Counted from the stretch's first letter, positions 1 to 8,868 are shown. The stretch is 64,000 bases of DNA from Neolewinella agarilytica (GCF_900110645.1 NZ_FOFB01000023.1:1-64000); one strand, 5' to 3'. The notes: a model not told the origin generated them from the sequence alone. Numbers and translations: made by a program.

Positions 1-230
1 GCAACGGTGGCCGAAAGTACGGGATCATCCTAGTCTCGTTGTAAATCTAAAAATAAGTCGGCAGATGCTTGCTTGTTATCAGTATAACTTCGCTGAGCCC
101 TTCGGGGTTCGCGATTGGCTACCGCAAGTGACAGCTCACTGCGTTCGATCGGAACAAAAGTCAACTATTAGGTTGCCGTTTTAGATTTGATGCGTTTGCC
201 CCACTAAACCTGCCGCTGAATCTTTCCAAC
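1..230. other. Left-edge non-coding stretch with a repeat fragment
   Basis: No complete gene is visible. Frame 3 from the window edge reads 13 residues to a TAA at 42-44 and could be the tail of a gene cut off by the window; this cannot be confirmed. Bases about 113-160 (GATTGGCTACCGCA, then CAGCTCACTGCGTTCGA) resemble, in inverted orientation, the stretch at 43720-43765 between the two tRNA-Glu genes. That suggests a dispersed intergenic repeat. Confidence 0.4.
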
Positions 231-839
231 ATGCTTCTTTCTCTCCCCGATCCCGTGCAAATTGCCCGAGCGCTTATTGGCGCCGAACTGATCACCACTA
301 CGGACGGAGTGGAAACCGCTGTACGAATCACCGAAACTGAAGCCTACTGGGCACCGGACGACCGGGCGAGCCACGCCCATGGCAATAAGCGGACGAAGCG
401 AACGGAAGTGTTTTTCCATGCCCCGGGCACCGCCTATGTTTACCTTTGTTATGGCATTCATGAGATGTTTAATGTGGTGACCGGGCCGGAGGGCACGCCC
501 CACGCCGTTCTGATTAGGGCCGGAGAGCCGACTCGCGGGCTATCGCACATCATGGCCCGCCGAAAGATGGACCGTCTTAAACCGCAATTAAGCAGCGGGC
601 CGGGCGTTCTGACCAAGGCGTTGGGCATTGACCGGCGGCTAAACGGCGTTAATTTGCTGGACCCCGAAGGGGAGGTTCGCCTGGATCTGACCGGGCCTGC
701 AGTAGATCCGGCAGAAATTATCGCTACGCCCCGTATCGGTATTGATTACGCCGGAGCGCCCTGGGTGAGTAAGCCCTGGCGGTTTTACCGACGGGGGACG
801 ACCTTCGTCAGCCAACTGAATGCCTTTAAGAAAAGGTGA
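231..839 (+). CDS. DNA-3-methyladenine glycosylase (AAG/MPG family)
   Basis: A cytoplasmic base-excision repair enzyme that removes alkylated purines by cutting the N-glycosidic bond. At 202 residues it has normal length for bacterial members of the Pur_DNA_glyco family. The active-site block is visible near residues 33-48: Glu37 matches the catalytic glutamate of human AAG (ETEAY context), with Tyr39 and His48 as the conserved base-stacking and hydrogen-bonding residues. The YVYLCYG segment near 69-75 matches the family's YVY-x-x-YGM strand. It starts at the first ATG and stands alone, about 90 bp upstream of the Plug gene on the same strand. Confident family call; substrate range is not readable. 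Confidence 0.93.
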   Translation: MLLSLPDPVQIARALIGAELITTTDGVETAVRITETEAYWAPDDRASHAHGNKRTKRTEVFFHAPGTAYVYLCYGIHEMFNVVTGPEGTPHAVLIRAGEPTRGLSHIMARRKMDRLKPQLSSGPGVLTKALGIDRRLNGVNLLDPEGEVRLDLTGPAVDPAEIIATPRIGIDYAGAPWVSKPWRFYRRGTTFVSQLNAFKKR

Positions 840-928
840 AAGTTGGTGGGTAGTCAAATCTTTGCTTATCAGTTGCACGTTTGCTTTAGCGGTGGTGAAA
901 ACCACCCCGGATGGATAAAATGTATTGA

Positions 929-2296
929 ATGAAACTTTGCCTGATCAACTTCACTTTGCACCTGCGGCCCCTCGCCCTCCTGTTTATGCTGCTTGGCTTC
1001 TGTAGTTTGCAGGCGCAGGATGAAGGGCTGCTCTTTATCGACAATACGTACGTAGACAACGTCAAGACGGTCCGCTTACACATTGACGGCTTCCCTCATA
1101 GCTATCCCCTGATCGCTCTGGACGGTAACGCCCGTCTGCGTTTATCTTTTGATGACACCAGCGACGAAGTGCGCCGCTATTCCTATAAATTCATTCACTG
1201 TGATCAGGACTGGAAACCCTCCGGCCTCAGCCCCCTGGAGTTTAACGCCGGCTACGCCGAAGATTACCTCGATGACTACGATTTCAGCCTCCGTACCCTG
1301 AAGGAATACGTCCATTATGATCTTGTTTTTCCGAACGAGAATATGGAGCTGAACGCCAGTGGTAACTACCTGTTGGTCGTTTATGATGCAGAAGACGATG
1401 CCTTTCCCGTCATCACCCGCCGTTTCATGGTGCAGGAAACGCTGGCCGGAGTTAGTGGTCGGGTGATGCGCCCCTCTTTGGTTGATCAGATTCATACGCA
1501 CCAGGAGATAGACCTGACGGTCAACACTAAACAAATGACGGTTCGTAACCCCATGCGGGAGCTCAGTGCTACCGTGATCCAGAATAATCGCTGGGATAAT
1601 GCCGTAATCGGTATCAGCCCCAACCTGCTGCAGCGGGAATCTGTCCGCTTTGATTACCAGGGCAAGGTTAGCTTCCGGGGCACAAACGAGTACCGGAATC
1701 TGGACATTCGCTCCGTCAGAGCACCCAGGACCAAGATGGTCAGCATAACGAACGAAGGCGATTACTACTCGATGATGATGGAAGCGGAACGCCCCCGCGA
1801 CGGTGGAACGTACATCGGCTATTTTGACCTGAACGGAGACTACGTGAACTTCCGTTTTGACCGCCCGGTCATTAATCTGGCGGATGAGTTTCTGCAGGAA
1901 AACTTTGAGCGCTTTGACCTGGCCTTCAACGGTGAATACATCATGCAGACCTTCGTTTTTGCTACGGGGACACCCCTTGACCGGGATGTTTATATCTTCG
2001 GTGGACTGACGGAATACCAGCTCAAGAAGGAGTTCAAAATGGTCTGGAATGATAACATCAGCGCCTACGTTGGCCGCGCCTTACTAAAGCAGGGCTTTTA
2101 CAATTACCACTACGTCACGGAACAGAAGGTTACCACTAAGAATCCCCGCCCGGCGGACCGGATTAACTATAATCTGACCGAAGGAAGCTATGACGAAACC
2201 GAAAACGATTACCTCGCACTCATTTACTGGCGGCCCGTCGGCGGGCGCTATGACCGACTGGTAGGAACGGCTGTTCTGAATAGTAACGTTAATTGA
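929..2296 (+). CDS. Type IX secretion system Plug protein (DUF5103 family)
   Basis: A 455-residue secreted protein with an N-terminal signal peptide (hydrophobic run followed by LQAQ, cleavage near residue 29). The body matches the Bacteroidota family once called DUF5103, whose Flavobacterium johnsoniae member was shown to plug the periplasmic side of the SprA translocon of the T9SS. Recognisable family features include the FIDNTYVDNVKTVRLH opening strand and the tyrosine-rich C-terminal half (NYHYVTE). The family is predicted to be all-beta and to act at the outer membrane. Another T9SS component, the PorZ-like gene, lies 1 kb downstream on the opposite strand. The gene appears monocistronic. 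The assignment rests on remembered family resemblance. Confidence 0.82.
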   Translation: MKLCLINFTLHLRPLALLFMLLGFCSLQAQDEGLLFIDNTYVDNVKTVRLHIDGFPHSYPLIALDGNARLRLSFDDTSDEVRRYSYKFIHCDQDWKPSGLSPLEFNAGYAEDYLDDYDFSLRTLKEYVHYDLVFPNENMELNASGNYLLVVYDAEDDAFPVITRRFMVQETLAGVSGRVMRPSLVDQIHTHQEIDLTVNTKQMTVRNPMRELSATVIQNNRWDNAVIGISPNLLQRESVRFDYQGKVSFRGTNEYRNLDIRSVRAPRTKMVSITNEGDYYSMMMEAERPRDGGTYIGYFDLNGDYVNFRFDRPVINLADEFLQENFERFDLAFNGEYIMQTFVFATGTPLDRDVYIFGGLTEYQLKKEFKMVWNDNISAYVGRALLKQGFYNYHYVTEQKVTTKNPRPADRINYNLTEGSYDETENDYLALIYWRPVGGRYDRLVGTAVLNSNVN

Positions 2297-2411
2297 AAAC
2301 GGCATGATTTTTACGGCTAAAGCCGGTGCTGTGCTACAAAGCTCTCCGAGCTGTTCTCTGAAGAACACTTCAGGCACAAACGCGAAATTAGCTGTGCAGC
2401 AGCCCCGATGT

Positions 2412-2963
2412 TTACTCCAAAGTCAATCGGTCCCGCGCTTCCATCAGGCACCACCCCAACCAGTTTTCGCCCTTCCACTCGTCCGGAGACACCGCCTCTG
2501 CCTGCGCCTTATTCATCCCGATGCCCCAGATCGAGTCGAAGGGGCTGGCCTCTACGAGTACTTTGTTGCCGGTGGTCAGGAGCCAGGCTTTAAGGTCTTC
2601 GTTCTGGCTGAATTTATGGTAGCTGCCTTCGGTAACGATGCTGACCATGTGTTTTCTCCAGCTTAAGACATCAAAATTGCGGACTTCCCGACCCAGTTTT
2701 TTCGCGACGGGGGCTTTAGGAGTATCCAGAATTTTCTGCAGTACTTCCTCGTCTTTAAACAGACGGGCTTTGCCGGCCATCATCCAGTGTTCGGCGGTAG
2801 GGTAGTGGTGGCCATCAACGGTAAAGCCACGCTCGTACCACTGGCTGAGGCAGGAAGGGGTAATCACGTTGTCACCGCGTTGCTGATGCCCCCAGAAGAA
2901 GAGGTATTTTAGTTTGGTTCCGGATGCAAGCTGGCCGAGCAGCCAATCTGTAGAGTACTTCAT
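2412..2963 (-). CDS. NADAR family protein (YbiA-like)
   Basis: A 183-residue cytoplasmic protein of the NADAR (YbiA/DUF1768) superfamily. Characterised members are N-glycosidases acting on phosphorylated riboflavin-pathway intermediates or on ADP-ribose-linked substrates. Diagnostic features are the LFFWGH start (residues 21-26), LSQWYERGF and the HYPTAEHWMMAGKARLF block near 55-72, whose YPTAEHWMM-A-KA core is the family signature, and the late SPFDSIWGIGM motif. It lies between two T9SS genes but shows no link to them. A copy of the GCGCGGACGC repeat lies 80-100 bp upstream of its start. The exact substrate cannot be inferred. Confidence 0.9.
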   Translation of the reverse strand: MKYSTDWLLGQLASGTKLKYLFFWGHQQRGDNVITPSCLSQWYERGFTVDGHHYPTAEHWMMAGKARLFKDEEVLQKILDTPKAPVAKKLGREVRNFDVLSWRKHMVSIVTEGSYHKFSQNEDLKAWLLTTGNKVLVEASPFDSIWGIGMNKAQAEAVSPDEWKGENWLGWCLMEARDRLTLE

Positions 2964-3374
2964 GGTAAAGGATTTGCGGGGTTAATGCCGGCACGGGAAG
3001 CAATAGTTGCAAGGATAGCTTTATTTTAAAGCTAAGGTGGTTTTGGGGCGCGGACGCAGGTGCAATGGCCCTTGTTGGCGCAACGCGCCAGTCCCCAAAG
3101 GGGAAGTTAATAGAGCCAGAGATCGCTAAGCCGTCGGCCTGATTTCCGGGTTACGCGGGCTAATCTGACGGCTGGTTGGAGAAACGGACTCTCAAAGGAA
3201 TTCATACCTCCGCTCCGCTTCGAACTGAATACCTTCGAGGTCCTGAACTACTGGTTTACAGTCTAAGGACCTCGAAGGTGTTGGCCCGTAGCCGTAGGCG
3301 TAGTTGCCAACTCCTTTGAGGGTCCGGCTGTGTGGGGGCTAATGCCTTTTTGGCGTTCGCCAGGGTTACCCCCC
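2964..3374. repeat. Nested palindromic intergenic element
   Basis: A 411-bp gap with no credible ORF. It holds one GGGCGCGGACGCAGGTGCAA copy (3045-3065) and a nested set of inverted repeats. The outer arms are GGACTCTCAAAGGAATT (3186-3202) against AACTCCTTTGAGGGTCC (3309-3325), differing at two positions. The inner arms are a perfect 14-bp pair, ACCTTCGAGGTCCT (3231-3244) and AGGACCTCGAAGGT (3266-3279). A further AGCCGTC/GACGGCT pair lies at 3129-3173. There is no T-tract after the stems, so this is a repeat-type element rather than an ordinary terminator. Confidence 0.75.
3045..3065 (+). repeat. R1 dispersed repeat, copy 1
   Basis: Exact match to the R1 consensus GGGCGCGGACGCAGGTGCAA with one extra leading G. 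Read on the minus strand it sits upstream of the NADAR gene start. R1 is the name used here for the most abundant short repeat in the window. Confidence 0.85.
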
Positions 3375-5759
3375 CTACCGCAAAAACACAATTTTCCCCA
3401 CCGCTGCCTGCGGGTCATTCAGCCCGAAGCGCCCGTTCGTGCTGGCCAGCACGAGGTAAACGCCGCTGGTTACCCGCCGGCCGGTATAGTCGGTACCCGA
3501 CCAGACGAACTGTCCGCCGGTAGCGGTTCCTTCGGCGACGAGCTTGCCGGACAGGTCCGTGATCTTTACCCGGGCATCACGCGCCAGGCCGTTGATGGCA
3601 ATCGGGCTCTGCTCACCCGGTTCCACCGGGTTGGGGAAAATGGTAAGCTCGTTTTTAAAGGTTCGCCGGTTAGCTTCCGTGGCTTCCGCCCGGTAGCTGA
3701 TGATGCCCAGCTCCGTACCGAAGTAGACTACTCCGGTGGTGGGGTGGATGGCGATATCCCGAACGATGTTGTCCAGTAATGGGCTGTTTCCCTGGTCGAA
3801 GAAAAGGAGTTGATCCTCTCCGTCATCAGAGAGCAGGTAAGCGCCGCCGCTCGTGCCGATCCATTTGCGGTTGCCGCCGTCTACGGTAATGGAGCGAATT
3901 TCCTCTGTTTCCAGCAGGAAACCACCGAAGTCATCAGCTTCCACAATGGGCAGTCTTCCGGGGCAGATACCAGTGTCAAAGGCGGAGGCTCCGCATTCGA
4001 AGAGTACGATTCCCTGGGAGGTGCCAACCCAGACGTTTCCGTCCAGGTCTACGGCGATACTGCGGACGTTGTTGGTCGGCAGGTTACTGTTGTTGGCGGT
4101 GATGGTCCGGCAGCGGTCATCAGTGGGGTCCATGGGCGTGCCCATGGGGTCGAGCACGGTCAGGCCGCCGCCTACGCTGGTGGCGTGGACCGTCCAGATG
4201 TACCCCTGGGGATCAATCTCAATGGCCAGCGCGTCATTGACGGTACAGCCGCCGGCGAGGGCGGCCCATTCTCCTTCGGGGCTGCGGACGCTGATGAAGT
4301 TTCCTTCGGAGGCTTTGCTGTTCGCCAGGTAGGTGAAGCCCGCCTGATCCGTAACGGCTCCGGCAACCCGAACCCTGCCCGGCCCGGCGCCATCACTGAG
4401 CTGAAGACTGCTGTTGGTCTCATCAAAGAGCTCACCTTCTTCTGTTTCCTCATCAAAGGATATTGCCCCTTCAAAGAAGGAAGAAAACCAGTAGCGTTGG
4501 TTGACCTCATCGTAGTGAACGTCCACAATTTCGGCTACGTCATCGTCTCCCTGTACTTCTCCGTTCCGGCCCTTGAAGACATCGTTGTTGTTGCGGTTGA
4601 AGCTGACCCAGTCTCCGTCTTTGAAGCGGTAAACGCCGCCGAAAGAAAAATTAGGGCTGAAGTTTTCATCCAGTACGCCGGGAGCCACCCAAAGCGAGGT
4701 GCCATCGTGCAGGAGGCGGTAGTTCGTATCGTCCAGCGGGCCGTTGTACTCAATTTCATTGCAGTCTCCATCGTCGATTCCTTCAAGGTAGCGGATTCGC
4801 GGAGTTGACTTGTCTTCAGCAAACCAGAACCGGCCCTGATCATCCTCAATGGCATAGTTACTTCTGATGATGCACTGATTGAAAACCCGCCGCTGTTGCC
4901 CTTCCTCGGTTAGCATGATGAGCTGCCGGCTGGAGCAGCCGTCGTCCTGGCATTGGTAGCCCGCCAGTAGGTAGGTAGGCCCAACGCTGAGGTACTGCAG
5001 TCGCCAGGGCCGCTCATCGTTGGTGTCAAAGAAAAGAGCGGCCGTATCTGCCTGCAATCGATAAACATCTTTTTCAATGCCGAAGTAAAGCTCGTCCTTG
5101 TAAATGTTGATCGCGGTAGAGGTATAATCTTCGGGGAAACCATTGGCTGCCCCTAGTAGCTCCCAGTTGCCAAAGTCGTTGAGGTTCGTCCCCAGGCGGG
5201 GAGCCCGGTAAATCCCTTCTTCCGTTGCGGCGTAGAGCAGGCCTTCGTGCAGCGCAGCACCATCTACTCTCACGCCGGTGAAGGTGGTGAAGAGGAAGGT
5301 CTCGTCGTCAAGACTTAGCGCTGAAACCCCAAAGCCTGCGGCGAGGTAAACAATGTTCTCGCCCTCGTCGAAGTGCAGATCGTAGATGGTTTTATCTCCG
5401 CTGAAATTAAAGTTGTCAATCTGCCGGAGGGTAGTGAAGCGCCCGTTACGGAGCAGATCGATGACGCTGCTTTCATAAACGATGATGAGGGTTTCCGTAG
5501 GCGGATGATAGCGCAGCAACCTGATCCTTGCTTCGGCCAGACCATCTTCACGGGCCAGACGACTGATGCTCAAATCTTCCTTGTCCAGGTAAAAGATGGC
5601 CTTGCCCGTGGTATAAATAATGGATTCGGGGCTTTCCGTTACGTAGGTGCCAAAACGATAAGATTGCAGCGTCCGCCATTCCCCAAGGCTATCGACCTGA
5701 GCGGTCAATCCGGTAATGCTGAGAAACAGAAGAAGGAAGAAAAGGACTCTTAAGGGCAT
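3375..5759 (-). CDS. PorZ-like T9SS surface protein (beta-propeller, C-terminal sorting domain)
   Basis: A 794-residue exported protein from the ATG at 5759. The reading frame extends further upstream, but this start puts a clean signal peptide (LLLFLSITGLTAQ) first. The N-terminal region (GEWRTLQSY, then IIYTTGKAIFYLDKEDLSISRL) resembles the N-terminal propeller of PorZ, the T9SS attachment-complex protein that delivers anionic LPS to the sortase. The middle carries many two-component-regulator-type propeller blades (for example DGNVWVGTSQGIVLF and NRKWIGTSGGAYLLS). The C-terminus has an FPNP-started Ig-like sorting domain ending in GKIVFLR, also expected of PorZ. A generic T9SS-secreted propeller is the alternative. 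Confidence 0.75.
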   Translation of the reverse strand: MPLRVLFFLLLFLSITGLTAQVDSLGEWRTLQSYRFGTYVTESPESIIYTTGKAIFYLDKEDLSISRLAREDGLAEARIRLLRYHPPTETLIIVYESSVIDLLRNGRFTTLRQIDNFNFSGDKTIYDLHFDEGENIVYLAAGFGVSALSLDDETFLFTTFTGVRVDGAALHEGLLYAATEEGIYRAPRLGTNLNDFGNWELLGAANGFPEDYTSTAINIYKDELYFGIEKDVYRLQADTAALFFDTNDERPWRLQYLSVGPTYLLAGYQCQDDGCSSRQLIMLTEEGQQRRVFNQCIIRSNYAIEDDQGRFWFAEDKSTPRIRYLEGIDDGDCNEIEYNGPLDDTNYRLLHDGTSLWVAPGVLDENFSPNFSFGGVYRFKDGDWVSFNRNNNDVFKGRNGEVQGDDDVAEIVDVHYDEVNQRYWFSSFFEGAISFDEETEEGELFDETNSSLQLSDGAGPGRVRVAGAVTDQAGFTYLANSKASEGNFISVRSPEGEWAALAGGCTVNDALAIEIDPQGYIWTVHATSVGGGLTVLDPMGTPMDPTDDRCRTITANNSNLPTNNVRSIAVDLDGNVWVGTSQGIVLFECGASAFDTGICPGRLPIVEADDFGGFLLETEEIRSITVDGGNRKWIGTSGGAYLLSDDGEDQLLFFDQGNSPLLDNIVRDIAIHPTTGVVYFGTELGIISYRAEATEANRRTFKNELTIFPNPVEPGEQSPIAINGLARDARVKITDLSGKLVAEGTATGGQFVWSGTDYTGRRVTSGVYLVLASTNGRFGLNDPQAAVGKIVFLR

Positions 5760-5811
5760 GCTGTAAAGGTAAGCTGGCGGGCGGGAGGTATTGTGTCGGG
5801 GGGGGGCAATC

Positions 5812-5952
5812 AGGGCAATCGCAAGCTCCACACAAGGACGCTCGCAGGTGGCTCCGCGACGCTACGAGGTCCCTTGAGCCAGGCTAAGCGGACCTCGTAG
5901 CGTCCTGAAAGGACCTTCGAGCGTCCGCGTTATCCGAGCTTGCGATTGCCCT
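5812..5952. repeat. Nested palindrome with 17-bp and 15-bp perfect arms
   Basis: The outer arms are AGGGCAATCGCAAGCTC (5812-5828) and its exact inverse at 5936-5952. Inside is a second perfect pair, GACGCTACGAGGTCC (5858-5872) and its inverse (5890-5904), followed by GGACCTTCGAGCGTCC. The whole 141-bp unit could fold into one cruciform-like structure. It lies between the divergent PorZ-like and endonuclease V genes. The shape is MITE-like, with no ORF, and the inner GACCTCG/GCGTCC words recur at 3231, 24008, 57148 and 59766. Confidence 0.85.
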
Positions 5953-6033
5953 GGGTACAGAATAGATACGTTCAGTGTAACAATCGTAGTCTGTAGCGTA
6001 AATATTGTTTCTTTGTAGGCTAAAGAAATCTTC

Positions 6034-6528
6034 ATGATTCTGGCCTTCGACGCCCATTACCAAGATACTGGCAGCAGACTGGTCGCTGCCATTTTTCAGG
6101 ATTGGACGGACGCAGAGGCGTCCACGCTCAAGACCTGGACCTTTGGTCCTGCGGCAGATTATGCTCCCGGGCAGTTCTACCTCCGCGAACTTCCGTTGAT
6201 CACAGCGGCTTTGGCAGATTTCGACCTGGCAGAGCTGAAAGCTATTGTCGTTGACGGTTACGTCTACCTTAACGATCAGGGACGGCTCGGGCTGGGAGGA
6301 CATCTTTACAACGAACTGGACGGAAAAATCCCCGTGATTGGCATTGCGAAATCCTATTTCCGGGATACCAATGCCGAGGCGGTGCTCCGAGGGGAGAGTA
6401 AAAAGCCGCTCTACGTTACCAGTCTGGGAATGCCGCAGGCCGAGGCGGCCGCTCATCTACGCTCTATGGCCGGACCTTACCGCATGCCGGATATTCTGGC
6501 GGCGGTGGATAGGGGGGCGAAGGGGTGA
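6034..6528 (+). CDS. Endonuclease V-like protein (short form)
   Basis: A 164-residue protein related to endonuclease V, which in characterised members nicks DNA or RNA 3' of inosine (deaminated adenine). Likely metal ligands are Asp6 (AFDAHY), Glu52 (FYLRELP, matching the LxFREG block) and Asp74 (VVDGYVYL, matching VDGxG). The DQGRLGLGGHLYNEL stretch aligns with the family's AHPRRxGxAxHLG region. It is clearly shorter than the roughly 220 residues of classical Nfi, mainly at both termini. The start is an ATG behind the nested palindrome, and the gene stands alone. Family call good; activity unproven because of the trimming. Confidence 0.8.
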   Translation: MILAFDAHYQDTGSRLVAAIFQDWTDAEASTLKTWTFGPAADYAPGQFYLRELPLITAALADFDLAELKAIVVDGYVYLNDQGRLGLGGHLYNELDGKIPVIGIAKSYFRDTNAEAVLRGESKKPLYVTSLGMPQAEAAAHLRSMAGPYRMPDILAAVDRGAKG

Positions 6529-6530
6529 GA

Positions 6531-6606
6531 AAGCGGCTTCGTGCTTTTTTTAGACGCGCTTTGCTTCTTTTTCTTTTAGACGGCCTTTGGCCTTTTAGGC
6601 AAACTC
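6531..6606 (+). repeat. R3 'TTTTAGAC' 3'-end repeat, copy 1
   Basis: Directly after the endonuclease V stop codon comes a string of short GC-rich hairpin words, each followed by a T-run and TAGAC: GCTTCGTGC-T7-AGACG, GCTTTGC-TTCTTTTTCTTTTAGACG, GCCTTTGGCCTTTTAGG. The same grammar follows three other plus-strand genes (24870, 50938, 58990). It may act as a multiple terminator; this is inferred from structure only. Confidence 0.65.
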
Positions 6607-6658
6607 AGTGGGGCCGTACCAAAGGGGGGTAAGGCTCCTTGCTCCTGAAAACTCCCCC

Positions 6659-6680
6659 TTGCACCCGCGCGCCGTCGCCC
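6659..6680 (-). repeat. R1 dispersed repeat, copy 2 (variant)
   Basis: Minus-orientation copy of the variant whose centre reads GGCGACGGCGCGC rather than GGCGCGGACGC. The same variant recurs at 62233-62254 in the opposite orientation, so R1 has at least two subtypes. It lies in the convergent gap between endonuclease V and RNase G. Confidence 0.75.
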
Positions 6681-6783
6681 TCTCTACCTTGCTGTAACAA
6701 AAAAGCGACCAATCTTCAGCGCCCGTTTGACTGGAAACACTGATGATTGATCGCTGATGATAAGCTAAGCGCTGTAAGCAGAC

Positions 6784-8331
6784 CTACAACTTAATCTCAT
6801 CCTCCTCCCCGTCATAAAACTTAAAGGAGGTAACGGGGAAGTCATTATCTTCCAGAATCTGTAACCACCGGTAGTGCTTCAGGTACCACTTCATCTGTAG
6901 GCTGGGGAGTCCGCGCTTAAGGTAAGCGGCAATGAAGGGGTGAACCTTCAACTTCAGCTTGGCTTTGGGCCGGCTTTCCATGATGAAGTTGAGCGCGCGC
7001 TCGATCTCATCGGTCAGCAGGATGGTCGCATTGACCTTGCCGGTACCGTTACAAGTCGGGCATTTTTCTGCGGTGGTAATCTTCACCTCCGGGCGAACCC
7101 GCTGGCGGGTAATCTGCATCAGGCCAAATTTGCTCAGTGGCAGGATGGTATGCTGCGCCCGGTCGTTCTTCATCGCTTTGCGCATGGCGGTAACCAGCTT
7201 CTTACGATGCTCCGCATCGCGCATATCGATGAAGTCTACCACGATGATGCCGCCGATATCGCGCAGGCGAAGCTGGCGGGCAATCTCTGCAGCAGACTCC
7301 AGGTTGATCTTTAACACGGCCTCTGCCTGGTTTTGGCTGGGCATCTTGTTGCCACTGTTCACGTCGATGGTGTGCATCGCTTCGGTGTGCTCGATAACGA
7401 TGTAGGCACCGCTGGACATGGTAGCCGTTTTGCCGAAGCTGCTCTTGATCTGTTTCGTGATACCGTTGGCGTCAAAGACGGGTTTGTTCCCTTTATGGAG
7501 ATGTACAATGTTGACCTTATTCGGGGCAACGTCGCTGACGTAAGCCTTAACGGTCTCAAACAGGTCTTTATCGTCAACGACGATGCGGCTGAAGTCAGGG
7601 GTGAGCAGGTCACGCAGCAGGCCGGTAGTTTTGTCTACCTCACTGAGCAGTTTTGCCGGAGCTTTCGCCGTTTTGGCGGCGTCGTAGATCGTTTTCCACT
7701 TTTTAGAAAGCAATTCGATCTCTTCCAGCAGGTCTCCAACGCCCTTACCTTCTGCCGCCGTACGAACGATGACGCCGAAGTTCTTCGGCCGGATGCTTTC
7801 CACCAGCAGCTGCAGGCGCTTACGCTCTTCGCTGGTACTGATTTTTTTGGAAACCGCAACGGTTTCATTGAACGGCGTGATGACGAGGTAACGCCCGGGA
7901 ATAGTGATCTCACAACTCAGGCGGGGGCCTTTAGTACTGATCGGCTCCTTGAGCACCTGTGCCAGTACCACCTGCCGGCGTTTAAAGACTTCGTCAATCT
8001 TGCCGGTCTTAACGATCTCGGGCTCAAACTTGAATTTGTCCAGCTTGGCCGTGTTATTCTTACCGTTGGCCGTCAATTGGTAAAATTTCTGCAAAGAGCG
8101 GACTCTTGGGCCGAGATCCGTATAATGCAGAAAGGCATCTTTCTTGTGGCCGATGTCAACGAAGGCCGCATTAAGCGGGGCCGTTACTCGTTTTATCTGG
8201 CCGATAAAAACGTCTCCTACGGTGAATTGGTCCGTAGCGCGTTGGCGGTGTATTTCCACCAGCTTGCTGTTTTCCAGCAGAGCTACCTCAACGGTTTTAC
8301 CCGATGAGGATACAATCATTTCTTTTTCCAC
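6784..8331 (-). CDS. rng: Ribonuclease G (RNase E/G family)
   Basis: A single-strand-specific endoribonuclease that matures rRNA and starts mRNA decay. The 515-residue protein has the family order: an S1 RNA-binding domain (about residues 35-130, split by an insert as in the family), an RNase H-like/5'-sensor region, and the DNase I-like catalytic part with metal-binding Asp323 (TIDVNSG) and Asp366 (VVDFIDM). The Zn-link cysteines are Cys424 and Cys427 (CPTC). The start is taken as GTG at 8331, because MEKEMIVSSS aligns with the usual M-K-E-L-I-I opening; an ATG at 8319 is the alternative. It follows the HU/TPR/31-aa gene set on the same strand. Confidence 0.95.
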   Translation of the reverse strand: MEKEMIVSSSGKTVEVALLENSKLVEIHRQRATDQFTVGDVFIGQIKRVTAPLNAAFVDIGHKKDAFLHYTDLGPRVRSLQKFYQLTANGKNNTAKLDKFKFEPEIVKTGKIDEVFKRRQVVLAQVLKEPISTKGPRLSCEITIPGRYLVITPFNETVAVSKKISTSEERKRLQLLVESIRPKNFGVIVRTAAEGKGVGDLLEEIELLSKKWKTIYDAAKTAKAPAKLLSEVDKTTGLLRDLLTPDFSRIVVDDKDLFETVKAYVSDVAPNKVNIVHLHKGNKPVFDANGITKQIKSSFGKTATMSSGAYIVIEHTEAMHTIDVNSGNKMPSQNQAEAVLKINLESAAEIARQLRLRDIGGIIVVDFIDMRDAEHRKKLVTAMRKAMKNDRAQHTILPLSKFGLMQITRQRVRPEVKITTAEKCPTCNGTGKVNATILLTDEIERALNFIMESRPKAKLKLKVHPFIAAYLKRGLPSLQMKWYLKHYRWLQILEDNDFPVTSFKFYDGEEDEIKL

Positions 8332-8868
8332 TTTTTTAGGGCTTGTTGAGATACACCGTTACCCGCCACCGATCGAAACCGGGGAGGGGATACTGAGTAT
8401 TCAATACCAATAAAGCACACCATGAGTGATGGAGTAACGTCCGGGATTAGTAATAAACAATCCGAGGGGAGGTAAACTCAGGACAGCTGGTTCGCAGAGG
8501 TTGCATTGCAGGAAAAGTTAGTTCCGGCAAAAGAGCAGAGTGTCAGGTAAAACAGCTGAAAATGACCGTCGCACGTTCTTGATGAACGGCAGGTGACGGT
8601 AAAGATCTTTGTGGGTAACACTCCGGAGAGTGAGGATGTAGGGTAGGTGTAGTACCTGAAAATTGGCGCCTTCCGGGAAATCAATCGGTTACTATTGGGA
8701 ATATACAACCGGAGGCAAAAACTGCTTCTTAAAATACAAGGGGCGTACCACCGTCGGAGATTTAACCGCTACGGATGGTTGTTACAGAGGAGGAAGTCAA
8801 ACACCGGTAACCGGCCAGATCACTGTTGCGATCCGGCCGGATATGGTATGTTGTAGTTCTGGATAGAA
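8332..8868. other. 537-bp gap with no recognisable gene
   Basis: The gap lies between the RNase G start and the end of the 31-aa gene. Short ORFs exist on both strands (8478-8708 minus, 8663-8866 plus), but neither resembles a protein family. A hairpin CCGGCC...GGCCGG (about 8812-8841) sits just 3' of the 31-aa gene, with no T-tract. The length and the lack of a convincing ORF leave room for a structured RNA, a long 5' leader of rng or a decayed gene. I do not recognise RNase P, tmRNA, SRP or 6S signatures. Confidence 0.4.

Noticed and set aside
8332-8868. RNase P RNA, tmRNA, SRP or 6S RNA in the gap
   Set aside because: None of the conserved cores could be recognised on either strand.
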